Assembly (NCBI RefSeq): GCF_004345725.1
Contig: NZ_SLXG01000013.1
Span: 1-64,000 of the forward strand
Reading direction: 5' to 3'
DNA: 64,000 nucleotides
DNA from: Crenobacter luteus
GTDB lineage: Bacteria; Pseudomonadota; Gammaproteobacteria; Burkholderiales; Chromobacteriaceae
Shown: piece after piece, positions 42,828 to 50,569 of the stretch
Numbering within the stretch: the stretch's first letter is position 1
How the letters are laid out: the number at the start of each line of letters is the position of its first letter
Notes under the pieces: generated by a model
What the model was told of the DNA's origin: nothing
Seen by the model: the letters and a program-made list of their open reading frames with translations, nothing else
Database searches by the model: none
Translations under genes and position numbers: made by a program

Positions 42828-43262
42828 TCAGCCGCGGCGCGCCGCGACGACGGGGATCGCCAGCGTGCCCTGCACCTCGGCCAGCTGGTCGCGGTGCAGT
42901 CGCGCCAGCTCGGCCAGCAGCGCGTCGCCGCGCGCCGTCAGGTGCACCTCGACGCAACGGCGGTCGTCGCGGCCCGCGCGTCGCGCGACGAGACCGGCCT
43001 TCTCGCAGCGCGTCACCAGCGCCACCGTGCTGTGGTGGTGCGACTGCAGCCGCTCGGCCAACTCGGCCACCGTCGCCCAGTCGCGCCCCGGATAGCCCTT
43101 GAGCTGCAGCAGCAGCAGATACTGCAGCGCGGTGACGCCGTGCGCCTGCGACACCTCCTCGCTGAAGCGCAGGAAGCGGCGCAGCTGGTAGCGGAAGTCG
43201 GCCAGGCATTCGTAGTCGGCCTTGGACAGGATGGCGGCGTGCGGGTCGAGCGGCTTGGGCAC
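42828..43262 (-). CDS. MarR-family transcriptional regulator
   Basis: 144 residues from a GTG start at 43262, chosen because GGAG lies seven bases upstream and the conserved region (AILSKADYECLADFRYQLRRFLRF) begins soon after. An ATG at 43292 would add ten residues. The winged helix includes TVAELAERLQSHHHSTVALVTRCEKAGLVARRAGRDDRRCVEVHLT. It is upstream of and codirectional with the HPP gene, so it probably controls that gene; the effector is unknown. Confidence 0.85.
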   Translation of the reverse strand: MPKPLDPHAAILSKADYECLADFRYQLRRFLRFSEEVSQAHGVTALQYLLLLQLKGYPGRDWATVAELAERLQSHHHSTVALVTRCEKAGLVARRAGRDDRRCVEVHLTARGDALLAELARLHRDQLAEVQGTLAIPVVAARRG

Positions 43263-43357
43263 CGAGGGGCTCCGGGAGTGGCGAGCTCCCATGCTAGCCG
43301 GCGCGCGCCGCGCGTCAAGACCGGCCGGCGGGCTGAGGGTTGGCCCTCGCGAGCGCA

Positions 43358-43386
43358 TTGGCCCGACGCCGCCGCTCGCGTACACT
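43358..43386 (+). promoter_or_regulatory. Candidate promoter of the moaDE-mobA operon, leaderless
   Basis: TTGGCC (43358-43363), 17 bases, TACACT (43381-43386), then 7 bases to the ATG at 43394 of the 47-codon gene. Confidence 0.5.
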
Positions 43387-43393
43387 GCGGAGC

Positions 43394-43537
43394 ATGAGCG
43401 ATCTGCTATCCCCCCTCGAGTGGGTGTTCGTCGTCATCCTCGCCCTCGTCCCGCTGGCCGGGCTGGCCTTCCACCTGTGGGTGATGTTCCAGCGCGGCGC
43501 GGCGGCGCGCGACCCCGATCACGGAAACGAACCATGA
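43394..43537 (+). CDS. Small single-pass membrane protein leading the moa operon (47 aa)
   Basis: 47 residues: MSDLLSPLEWVFVVILALVPLAGLAFHLWVMFQ gives one strong transmembrane helix, followed by a short charged tail (RGAAARDPDHGNEP). Its TGA overlaps the moaD ATG (ATGA), implying translational coupling. A promoter-like pair directly upstream puts transcription start at its ATG. I do not recognise the family. It could be a membrane anchor or only a translated leader that couples moaD. Confidence 0.6.
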   Translation: MSDLLSPLEWVFVVILALVPLAGLAFHLWVMFQRGAAARDPDHGNEP

Positions 43538-43785
43538 CCCTGAAAATCCTGTACTTCGCGCGCCTGAAGGAAAGCTTCGGCCGCGCCGAGGAAGACTTCG
43601 ACTTCGAAGGCGGCACCGTCGCCGAACTGACCGCCGCGCTGGCCGCGCGCGGCGGCGCCTGGGCCGAGGAGCTCGCGCCCGGGCGCGTGTTCCGCGTCGC
43701 GGTGAACCAGGAACTCGCGCCGCCGTCGACGCCGCTTGCGGCCGGCGACGAGGTCGCGATCTTCCCGCCGGTGACCGGAGGCTGA
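43534..43785 (+). CDS. moaD: Molybdopterin synthase small subunit
   Basis: 83 residues, ubiquitin-like fold. It ends in the obligatory Gly-Gly (VAIFPPVTGG), which is thiocarboxylated to deliver sulfur to precursor Z. It begins MTLKILYFARLKESFG, typical of MoaD. It overlaps the upstream 47-codon gene by 4 bases and is followed by moaE after one base. Confidence 0.95.
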   Translation: MTLKILYFARLKESFGRAEEDFDFEGGTVAELTAALAARGGAWAEELAPGRVFRVAVNQELAPPSTPLAAGDEVAIFPPVTGG

Positions 43786-43786
43786 C

Positions 43787-44257
43787 ATGGAACGCTTCAC
43801 CGTCGCGGTGCAGACCGCCCCCTTCGACGCCGGCGCCGAGCTGGCGCGCCTGTCCGCCGACCCGGCCGTCGGCGCGCTGGTCAGCTTCACCGGTCAGGTG
43901 CGCGACTACGGCGACAGCGACGGCGTCGTCGCGCTCGAACTGGAACACTACCCGGGCATGACCGAGAAGGCGCTCGCCGCCATCGTCGACGACGCGCGCG
44001 CGCGCTGGCCGCTGTCGGCGGCGACGGTGATCCACCGCGTCGGCCGGCTGGCGCTCGGCGACGCGATCGTGCTGGTGGTGGTCGCCGCCGGCCACCGCCG
44101 CGACGCCTTCGCCGCCGCCGAGTACCTGATGGACTACCTGAAGACGCGCGCGCCGTTCTGGAAAAAGGAAATCGGCCACGACGGCAGCGCGCGCTGGGTC
44201 GAGGCCAAGGCCAGCGACGAGGCCGCCGCCGACCGCTGGGCCGGCGAGGAAGCCTGA
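43787..44257 (+). CDS. moaE: Molybdopterin synthase catalytic subunit
   Basis: 156 residues. It contains VSFTGQVRDYGDSDGVVALELEHYPGMTEK and the catalytic-lysine region YLKTRAPFWKKEIGHDGSARWVEA. MoaE dimerises with two MoaD to form molybdopterin. GGAGG in the moaD tail serves as its ribosome site. Its TGA overlaps the mobA ATG by one base. Confidence 0.97.
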   Translation: MERFTVAVQTAPFDAGAELARLSADPAVGALVSFTGQVRDYGDSDGVVALELEHYPGMTEKALAAIVDDARARWPLSAATVIHRVGRLALGDAIVLVVVAAGHRRDAFAAAEYLMDYLKTRAPFWKKEIGHDGSARWVEAKASDEAAADRWAGEEA

Positions 44258-44841
44258 TGGAGCCGGCGCGCTACCAGGCGCTGGTGCTCGCCGGCGGCAG
44301 CGCGCGCCGCTTCGGCGGCGCCGACAAGGGATTGCAGCTCCTCGACGGCCGCCCCTTCGTCGCGCACACGCTCGCCGCACTGGCGGCGCAGAGCGCCCCA
44401 CCGGCGTCGTGCCTGATCTCGGCCAACCGCAACCTCGATATCTACCGCGCCTTCGGCCACCCGGTGCTGAGCGACTCGCGCCCCGGTTACCAGGGGCCGC
44501 TGGCCGGCATCGCCGAAGGCTTGGCCGAGCTGTCGGAAGACTGGCTGCTGGTGGTGCCGTGCGACGTGGTCGCGCTGCCGGCCGACTTCGCCACGCGGTT
44601 GTTCGCCGAGGCCGACGAGCGCACCGACGCGGTGTGCGCCTGCGACGCCGAACGCCACCATCCGGCGCTGGTGCTGCTCCACCGCCGCGTGCGCGCGTCG
44701 CTCGACGATTTCCTGCACGGCGACAGCCGCCGGCTGCGCGACTGGCTCGCCGGCCTCAACACCCGCGAGGCCTTCTTCGCGACGCCGTTCCCGAACCTGA
44801 ACAACCCGGAGGCGGTCGCGGCCCTGCAGCGCCGCGGCTGA
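44257..44841 (+). CDS. mobA: Molybdenum cofactor guanylyltransferase
   Basis: 194 residues. The nucleotidyltransferase signature LVLAGGSARRFGGADKGLQLLDGRP is at residues 10-34, and GPLAGIAEGL with the metal-binding VVPCDVVALP follow. It adds GMP to molybdopterin, making MGD for DMSO-reductase-family enzymes such as nitrate or formate enzymes. The end of the operon is marked by a strong terminator. moaA, moaC and moeA must be elsewhere. Confidence 0.95.
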   Translation: MEPARYQALVLAGGSARRFGGADKGLQLLDGRPFVAHTLAALAAQSAPPASCLISANRNLDIYRAFGHPVLSDSRPGYQGPLAGIAEGLAELSEDWLLVVPCDVVALPADFATRLFAEADERTDAVCACDAERHHPALVLLHRRVRASLDDFLHGDSRRLRDWLAGLNTREAFFATPFPNLNNPEAVAALQRRG

Positions 44842-44876
44842 CGCGCACGCCGTCCGCTTCGCACGCGAAGCGGACG

Positions 44877-44908
44877 AAAAAAGCCGCGACGAATGTCGCG
44901 GCTTTTTT
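44877..44908. terminator. Bidirectional terminator between mobA and aroG
   Basis: A 14-bp stem, AAAAAAGCCGCGAC with GTCGCGGCTTTTTT, and a GAAT loop. T-tracts on both strands. Confidence 0.95.
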
Positions 44909-44925
44909 GCGGGCAAGGGCGGCGC

Positions 44926-45987
44926 TTATTCGGCGCGGGCGCGGCGGGCCGACACGGCGTCGGCCAACGTCTGCAGCATCGCCTCGGTGTCGTTCCAGCC
45001 GATGCAGGCGTCGGTGATGCTCTGGCCGTAGTTGAGCTGGCAACCGGGCTTGAGGTCCTGACGCCCCTCGACCAGATGGCTTTCGACCATCACGCCGAAG
45101 ATATGCTGGTCGCCGCCGGCGATCTGGCCGGCGATGTCCTCGGCGACCTCCATCTGGCGCCGGTAATCCTTGCGGCTGTTGGCGTGGCTGAAGTCGACCA
45201 TCAGCTTCTGCGGCAGGCCGACGGCGGCCAGTTCGGCGGCGGCGGCGCGCACGTGGTCGGCGGAGTAGTTCGGCTCCTTGCCGCCGCGCAGGATCACGTG
45301 GCAGTCCGGGTTGCCGCCGGTCGACACGATGGCCGAGTGGCCGGACTTGGTCACCGACAGGAAGTGGTGCGGCTGGCTGGCGGCGCGGATCGCGTCGACG
45401 GCGATCTTCAGGTTGCCGTCGGTGCCGTTCTTGAAGCCGACCGGGCACGACAGGCCCGAGGCGAGCTCGCGGTGCACCTGGCTCTCGGTGGTACGCGCGC
45501 CGATCGCGCCCCAGGCGATCAAGTCGGCGACGTACTGCGGCGTGATCATGTCGAGGAATTCGGTCGCGGCCGGCATGCCCATGTTGTTGATCGACAGCAG
45601 GAGGCGGCGCGCGATCCTGAGGCCGGCGTTGATGTCGTAGCTCTCGTCCAGATGCGGGTCGTTGATCAGGCCCTTCCAGCCGACGGTGGTGCGCGGCTTC
45701 TCGAAGTAGACGCGCATCACGACGAGCAGGTCGCGCGCGTGGCGGGCGCGCAGCGCCGACAGCTTCTCGGCGTAGTCGAGCGCGGCGGCCGGGTCGTGGA
45801 TCGAACAGGGGCCGACGATCACCAGCAGCCGGTCGTCCTCGCCGCGCAGCAGCGCGGCGATTTCGCGGCGGGCGTTGTAGATGACTTCGGAGGCGACCTC
45901 GGAAATCGGGAGCTCGTAGAGATGGGCGATCGGGGGCAGCAGCTCCTTGATCTCGCGGATTCTGACGTCGTCGGTCTGTCGTTGCAT
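44926..45987 (-). CDS. aroG: 3-deoxy-7-phosphoheptulonate synthase, class I
   Basis: 353 residues of the AroF/G/H type. Signatures: LLVIVGPCSIHDPAAALDYA, the PEP/E4P and metal-binding MRVYFEKPRTTVGWKGLINDP, CPVGFKNGTDG, and DFSHANSRKDYRRQ. It condenses PEP and erythrose-4-phosphate at the entry of aromatic amino-acid synthesis; E4P could come from the transketolase encoded in this window. Which amino acid inhibits it cannot be read. The start at 45987 (MQRQTDDVRIREIKEL) lies about 11 bases after the predicted transcription start. Confidence 0.96.
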   Translation of the reverse strand: MQRQTDDVRIREIKELLPPIAHLYELPISEVASEVIYNARREIAALLRGEDDRLLVIVGPCSIHDPAAALDYAEKLSALRARHARDLLVVMRVYFEKPRTTVGWKGLINDPHLDESYDINAGLRIARRLLLSINNMGMPAATEFLDMITPQYVADLIAWGAIGARTTESQVHRELASGLSCPVGFKNGTDGNLKIAVDAIRAASQPHHFLSVTKSGHSAIVSTGGNPDCHVILRGGKEPNYSADHVRAAAAELAAVGLPQKLMVDFSHANSRKDYRRQMEVAEDIAGQIAGGDQHIFGVMVESHLVEGRQDLKPGCQLNYGQSITDACIGWNDTEAMLQTLADAVSARRARAE

Positions 45988-46004
45988 GGGAAAGCCTCGA
46001 TGCT

Positions 46005-46032
46005 TGTATATCGTGTTGTTGCCTGGCAACAA
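46005..46032 (-). promoter_or_regulatory. aroG promoter with embedded perfect palindrome
   Basis: On the minus strand TTGTTG (46032-46027), 16 bases, TATACA (46010-46005). The palindrome TTGTTGCC-T-GGCAACAA occupies 46016-46032, overlapping the -35 and spacer, as expected for a repressor operator. Loss of -35 access when bound is inference. Confidence 0.55.
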
Positions 46033-46177
46033 GACTACCCGCATTTCGCCGACAGCGACAAGTCCCGCGACCCATTGCCTGCCCGGCGCGGCGCGCTCCG
46101 GCCGGCACCGGAAACGACGACGCGCCGCCCCTTTGCGGATGCGGCGCGTCGCGCTCGGCCAACCTGGTACGGGGGAC

Positions 46178-46594
46178 TCAGTCGGCGTACTGGCGCTTCA
46201 TCCGTTCGCGGCGTTCCTGCGCTTCGACCGACAGCGTGGCGGTCGGACGGGCCAGCAGGCGCTTGAGGCCGATCGGCTCGCCGGTGTCCTCGCAGAAGCC
46301 GTAGCTGCCGTCCTCGATATTGCGCAGCGACGACTGGATCTTCTGCAACAGCTTGCGCTCGCGGTCGCGGGTGCGCAGCTCGAGCGCGTACTCTTCCTCG
46401 AGCGTCGCGCGGTCGGCCGGGTCGGGCGTCGCCTCCTGCTCCTGCAGGTGGCTGGCGGTCGCGTTGGCGTTGTTGAGCAACTCCTGCTGCAGTTGCAGCA
46501 ACAGCTCCTTGAAGAACTCCAGATGGTCGGCGTTCATGTAGTCGTCTTCGCCGCCATTCCAGTTCAGGATGTCTTGTTCGGTCAGCTTGGCCAT
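46178..46594 (-). CDS. dksA: RNA polymerase-binding regulator DksA (cysteine-poor finger)
   Basis: 138 residues. N-terminal helix MAKLTEQDILNW, a coiled coil carrying the conserved ATLEEEYALELRTRDRERKLLQKI with the acidic tip residues (NANATASHLQEQEATPDPADRA), and a C-terminal finger GFCEDTGEPIGLKRLLARPTA. Of the four zinc cysteines of E. coli DksA only the first is kept; the others are Thr, Ser and Ala, as in zinc-independent DksA forms. It acts with ppGpp in the secondary channel of RNA polymerase. The start at 46594 fits the family. Confidence 0.95.
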   Translation of the reverse strand: MAKLTEQDILNWNGGEDDYMNADHLEFFKELLLQLQQELLNNANATASHLQEQEATPDPADRATLEEEYALELRTRDRERKLLQKIQSSLRNIEDGSYGFCEDTGEPIGLKRLLARPTATLSVEAQERRERMKRQYAD

Positions 46595-46732
46595 AAGAGT
46601 GCTTCCAACGTAAGTGGGCAAACAGGGTCAGAAGATTACCGAGGCCCAGATGAATATGCAACCATGTTGGGATTCGCACAGCATGGAGTCTTCTTAACCC
46701 GTCAATATAGCGGGTCCGTTTCGTTTGACAAT

Positions 46733-46757
46733 AAAAAAGGCGGCCAGTGCCGCCTTT
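46733..46757 (-). terminator. Terminator of the cytochrome c gene
   Basis: AAAGGCGG pairs with CCGCCTTT. The minus-strand T-run continues from the stem to six T (46738-46733). It is 17 bases past the stop. Confidence 0.85.
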
Positions 46758-46773
46758 GTCCTGCCCGGTGCGC

Positions 46774-47079
46774 TTACTTCTGCGCGAGCACCCACTTGAC
46801 CAGGGTTTTCAGGTCGGCGTCGCTGACCTGGGCCTGCGGCGGCATCGGCATGGTGCCCCACACGCCCGAGCCGCCCTTCTTGACCTTGGCGATCAGCTTG
46901 GCCTCGGCGGTCTTGTCGCCGGCGTACTTCTTGGCGACGTCCTTGTAGGACGGGCCGATTTTCTTCGCACCGACGTCGTGACAGGCGGTGCAACCGTATT
47001 TCTGCGCCATCTGCAGGTTGGCGAACGCCGGGGCGGACAGCGAACCGAGCACGAGGGCGGCGATCAGGGCTTTTTTCAT
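46774..47079 (-). CDS. Periplasmic class I cytochrome c (c551/c5-like)
   Basis: 101 residues. A signal peptide (MKKALIAALVLGSLSAPAFA) precedes a single haem motif CTACH at 30-34. The distal Met ligand is in GTMPMPPQAQVSDADLKTLVKWVL. Size and layout match cytochrome c551-type electron carriers that feed nitrite reductase or cytochrome oxidases. Partner not identifiable here. It is monocistronic with its own terminator. Confidence 0.9.
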   Translation of the reverse strand: MKKALIAALVLGSLSAPAFANLQMAQKYGCTACHDVGAKKIGPSYKDVAKKYAGDKTAEAKLIAKVKKGGSGVWGTMPMPPQAQVSDADLKTLVKWVLAQK

Positions 47080-47212
47080 TCTGCGAGTCTCCTAGTTATC
47101 ACAGCGGCCACGAAGGCCGAAGCAAAGCGGTTCCGATTATGCGCTTTTTCATCCCGACTGCCATCCGTCGGGACACGGAAGGGCCGCGCACCGGCGCATC
47201 GTAGCGCCTGCG

Positions 47213-47797
47213 CTACAGTGCCGGCTTGAGCTGCGACAAAAGGCCCCATTCGAGGTAGGGCAGCGGCGCGGACAGGATCACCTGGATGATCAGGATCAGG
47301 ATCAGCGGCGACAGGTCGACGCCGCCGACGCGCGCGCGGCCGAACGGCCTGAGGTAGGGCCGGGTCAGCGCGTCGAGGACGGGCGTCAGCGGATTGTAGG
47401 GATTGACCCAGGACAGCACCGCCTGCACCAGCACCGCGCCCATCAGCAGGTAGAGCGACAGCTTGAACAGGTCGAGCACCGCCAACAGCGCGAGCGCGAG
47501 CCAGGTCTGCGGCGCGACGAGGTCGTAGCTGACCACCGGGTTCAAGAGCAGCGACGCGGCCTTGGACAGCAGCAGCACCGCCCACGCGACGGCGAGCGTC
47601 GCGGTGTCGTAGCTCCTCACGCTCGGGATCAGCCGGCGCGCCTTGAGCACCACGAAGTTGGTCAACGCCATCGAGAACTGCGCCAGCGGGTGCCTGAACG
47701 GCGCGCGCGCCACCTGCAGGTAGAAGCGCAGCAGCAGCACCAGCGCGAACAGCTCGGCCAGCATGCGGATCACGAATTCCAGCGTCTGGTAGATCAT
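47213..47797 (-). CDS. yggT: YggT family membrane protein
   Basis: 194 residues, two YggT repeats with about four to five transmembrane helices. Repeat signatures: LLRFYLQVARAPFRHPLAQF in the first, and LSWVNPYNPLTPVLDALTRPYLRPFGR in the second. The role is unproven; links to osmotic or K+ homeostasis and to membrane protein assembly have been proposed for the family. Last gene of yggS-proC-yggT, one base after proC. Confidence 0.92.
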   Translation of the reverse strand: MIYQTLEFVIRMLAELFALVLLLRFYLQVARAPFRHPLAQFSMALTNFVVLKARRLIPSVRSYDTATLAVAWAVLLLSKAASLLLNPVVSYDLVAPQTWLALALLAVLDLFKLSLYLLMGAVLVQAVLSWVNPYNPLTPVLDALTRPYLRPFGRARVGGVDLSPLILILIIQVILSAPLPYLEWGLLSQLKPAL

Positions 47798-47798
47798 G

Positions 47799-48602
47799 TC
47801 AGTCCTGGCTCAACAGTTGGCCGAGCTCGATCGAGCGCGCGCGGCAGTCGTCCATGCCGGCGACGATCGCCGCCTTGACGCCCTCGGCGTCGAAGCGCGC
47901 GATCGCGCGCTCGGTGGTGCCACCCTTGGAGGTGACGTTCTGGCGCAGCGTCGCGACGTCGAGCGGGCTCTGACGCGCCAGCTCGACGGCGCCGTCGAAG
48001 GTCGCCAGCACCAGTTGCCGCGCGGTGGCCACGTCGAAGCCCTGCTTGACCGCGCCGGCCATCATCGCCTCGATGAAGTAGAACACGTAGGCCGGGCCGC
48101 TGCCGGACACCGCGGTGATGTCGTCGATGCCGGTCTCGTCGGCCAGCCGTACCACCTCGCCGACCGCGCGCATCACCGTCTCGGCCGCCTCGGCGTCGGC
48201 CTCGGCCAGTTCTTGCGGCGCGTAGACGCCGGCGACGCCGCGCCCGACCATCGCCGGCGTGTTCGGCATGATGCGTACGATGCGCGCGTGGCCGCCCAGC
48301 CAGCGCGCGAGCGCCGCCACGCGCACGCCGGCGGCGATCGACAGCACCAGCGCACCGTTCAGCCGGTCCGCGATGCCCTCGCAGACGGCTTTCAACTGCT
48401 GCGGCTTGACCGCCAGCACCACCACCTCGTCGGCGGCGAACGCCGGCGGGGTCTGCAAAGGGACGACGCCGTGGTCGCGCGCGAGCGCGTCGCGCTTGGC
48501 CGCGTCCGGCTCGACGACCTGCAGCGCGTGGCCGCCCTGTCGGGCGAGGCCGGCGAGGATGGCGCCGGCCATATTGCCGCCGCCGATAAAGGTGATCTTC
48601 AT
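47799..48602 (-). CDS. proC: Pyrroline-5-carboxylate reductase
   Basis: 267 residues. NAD(P) motif ITFIGGGNMAGAIL at the N-terminus. MPNTPAMVGRGVAGVY and the P5C reductase signature (GSGPAYVFYFIEAMMAGAVKQGF, read in part) are present, with VTSKGGTTERAI near the C-terminus. It performs the last step of proline synthesis. A 10-mer copy forms its last codons (ELGQ, 47816). Middle gene of the yggS-proC-yggT operon. Confidence 0.97.
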   Translation of the reverse strand: MKITFIGGGNMAGAILAGLARQGGHALQVVEPDAAKRDALARDHGVVPLQTPPAFAADEVVVLAVKPQQLKAVCEGIADRLNGALVLSIAAGVRVAALARWLGGHARIVRIMPNTPAMVGRGVAGVYAPQELAEADAEAAETVMRAVGEVVRLADETGIDDITAVSGSGPAYVFYFIEAMMAGAVKQGFDVATARQLVLATFDGAVELARQSPLDVATLRQNVTSKGGTTERAIARFDAEGVKAAIVAGMDDCRARSIELGQLLSQD

Positions 48603-48635
48603 GGTGAATCCTTCACAAGGTCAGGCGGGCGCGCG

Positions 48636-49322
48636 TCAGGTGCGCGCGCCGAAAATCGCGCTGCCGACGCGCACCAGGGTCGCGCCCTCGGCGATCGCCG
48701 GCTCGAGGTCGGCCGACATGCCCATCGACAGCGTGTCGAGCGCCAGCCCCTCGGCGTTCAGCTGTTCCAGCAGGCGACGCAACGTGGCGAACTGCTCGGC
48801 CAACCGGGACGCATCGTCGGTCGGCTCGGGAATGCACATCAGGCCGCGCAGGCGCAGGTGGGGCAGGGCGGCGACCGCGCGCGCGAGTGCGACCGCCTCG
48901 CCGGGTGCGACGCCGCTCTTGCTCGCTTCGGCCGACACGTTGACCTGCACGCAGACGTTCAACGGTGGCAGCGCGTCCGGCCGCTGCGCCGACAGGCGCT
49001 CGGCGATCTTGAGCCGGTCGACCGAGTGCACCCAGGCGGCGCGCTCGGCGACCGGCCGCGTCTTGTTCGACTGCAAGGGGCCGATGAAATGCCATTCGAG
49101 TGGCAGCTCGGCCAACGTCGAGGTCTTGTCGACCAGTTCCTGCACGTAGTTCTCGCCGAAGGCGGTCTGGCCGGCCGCGTGCGCGGCGCGCACCGCGTCG
49201 GCGGGGAAGGTCTTGCTGACCGCCAGCAGGGTGACCGCGCCCTCGGGGCGCCCGGCCGCACGCGCAGCGGCGGCGATGCGCGCCTTCACGTCGGCCAACG
49301 CGCGCGGGATCGTTTCGTTCAT
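48636..49322 (-). CDS. yggS: YggS family PLP homeostasis protein
   Basis: 228 residues, alanine-racemase-like TIM barrel without a C-terminal domain. The PLP lysine is Lys37 in LLAVSKTFP. GENYVQELVDK and WHFIGPLQSNKTRPV are family signatures, and SMGMSADLEPAIAEGATLVRVGSAIFG ends the protein (read in part). It binds PLP and buffers vitamin B6 pools, affecting amino-acid metabolism. First gene of an operon with proC and yggT, divergent from pilT. Confidence 0.96.
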   Translation of the reverse strand: MNETIPRALADVKARIAAAARAAGRPEGAVTLLAVSKTFPADAVRAAHAAGQTAFGENYVQELVDKTSTLAELPLEWHFIGPLQSNKTRPVAERAAWVHSVDRLKIAERLSAQRPDALPPLNVCVQVNVSAEASKSGVAPGEAVALARAVAALPHLRLRGLMCIPEPTDDASRLAEQFATLRRLLEQLNAEGLALDTLSMGMSADLEPAIAEGATLVRVGSAIFGART

Positions 49323-49506
49323 ACTTTTACCTTGCTCGGCGACGCCGGCGGGGCGGGGCGCGCGTCATGCGCGCCTGGCGGGCAGACCGCGGGTGGCGGT
49401 TTTGTTGGCCGACACTCTTATGCCATCATCGTCCGCACGCCGCGGCCTGCTCGCGCCGCCGCCGGGCATGCGCCCGGGAAACGTTCACGGATGGGGAAAA
49501 TTATAA

Positions 49507-50544
49507 ATGGAAATTTCCGACCTCTTGGCCTTTACCGTCAAGAACCGGGCCTCGGACCTGCACCTGTCGGCCGGCCTGCCGCCGATGATCCGCGTCAACG
49601 GCGACGTGCGGCGCATCAACCTGCCGGCGATGGCGCACCACGACGTGCACGACATGGTGTACGACATCATGAACGACTACCAGCGCAAGCTGTTCGAAGA
49701 GCAGTACGAGTGCGACTTTTCGTTCGAGCTGCCGGGCATCGCGCGTTTCAGGGTCAACGCCTTCGTGCAGAACCGCGGCATGGGCGCGGTGTTCCGCGTG
49801 ATCCCGTCCAAGGTGCTGACGCTCGAGGAGCTGTCGGCGCCGCGCATCTTCCAGGACATCGCCAGCTACCCGCGCGGCCTGGTGCTGGTGACCGGGCCGA
49901 CCGGCTCGGGCAAGTCGACCACGCTGGCGGCGATGATCGACTACATCAATGCGAACCACTGCTCGCACATCCTGACCATCGAGGACCCGATCGAATTCGT
50001 GCACGAAAGCCGCAAGTGCCTGGTCAACCAGCGCGAGCTCGGCCAACAGACGCACAGCTTCGCCAACGCGCTCAGAAGCGCGCTGCGCGAGGACCCGGAC
50101 GTGATCCTGATCGGCGAGTTGCGCGACCTGGACACCATCCGTCTGGCGCTGACCGCCGCCGAGACCGGCCACCTGGTGTTCGGCACGCTGCACACCAGCA
50201 GCGCGGCCAAGACCATAGACCGGATCGTCGACGTGTTCCCGGCCGGCGAGAAGGAGATGGTGCGCTCGATGCTGTCCGAGAGCCTGCGCGCGGTGATTTC
50301 GCAGGCACTGCTCAAGACGCGCGACGAAACCGGCCGCGTCGCCGCGCACGAGATCCTGATCGGCACGCCGGCGGTGCGCAACCTGATCCGCGAGAACAAG
50401 ATCGCGCAGATCAACTCGATGCTGCAGACCGGCCAGCAGCACGGCATGCAGACGCTCGACCAGTGCCTGTCGGAACTGGTGCGGCGCAATATCGTGTCGG
50501 TCGCCGAGGCGCGCCAGAAGGCCAGCAGCCGCGACCTGTTCTAA
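49507..50544 (+). CDS. pilT: Type IV pilus retraction ATPase PilT
   Basis: 345 residues. N-terminal PAS-like domain with the PilT opening MEISDLLAFTVKNRASDLHLSAG (read in part). Walker A GPTGSGKS is at 130-137, Walker B and Asp/His boxes follow, and the C-terminal AIRNLI-like motif appears as AVRNLIRENK. PilT is a hexameric motor at the pilus base that depolymerises the pilus, powering twitching and DNA uptake. It is cotranscribed with pilU. Relevant to the uptake-sequence-like repeat found throughout this window. Confidence 0.97.
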   Translation: MEISDLLAFTVKNRASDLHLSAGLPPMIRVNGDVRRINLPAMAHHDVHDMVYDIMNDYQRKLFEEQYECDFSFELPGIARFRVNAFVQNRGMGAVFRVIPSKVLTLEELSAPRIFQDIASYPRGLVLVTGPTGSGKSTTLAAMIDYINANHCSHILTIEDPIEFVHESRKCLVNQRELGQQTHSFANALRSALREDPDVILIGELRDLDTIRLALTAAETGHLVFGTLHTSSAAKTIDRIVDVFPAGEKEMVRSMLSESLRAVISQALLKTRDETGRVAAHEILIGTPAVRNLIRENKIAQINSMLQTGQQHGMQTLDQCLSELVRRNIVSVAEARQKASSRDLF

Positions 50545-50569
50545 CACGACCGCCAGCAAAGGATTCCGC

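Noticed and set aside
46595-46732. An 18-codon frame upstream of dksA as a leader peptide
   Set aside because: No convincing ribosome site, attenuator hairpin or codon run; short frames of this size are expected by chance.
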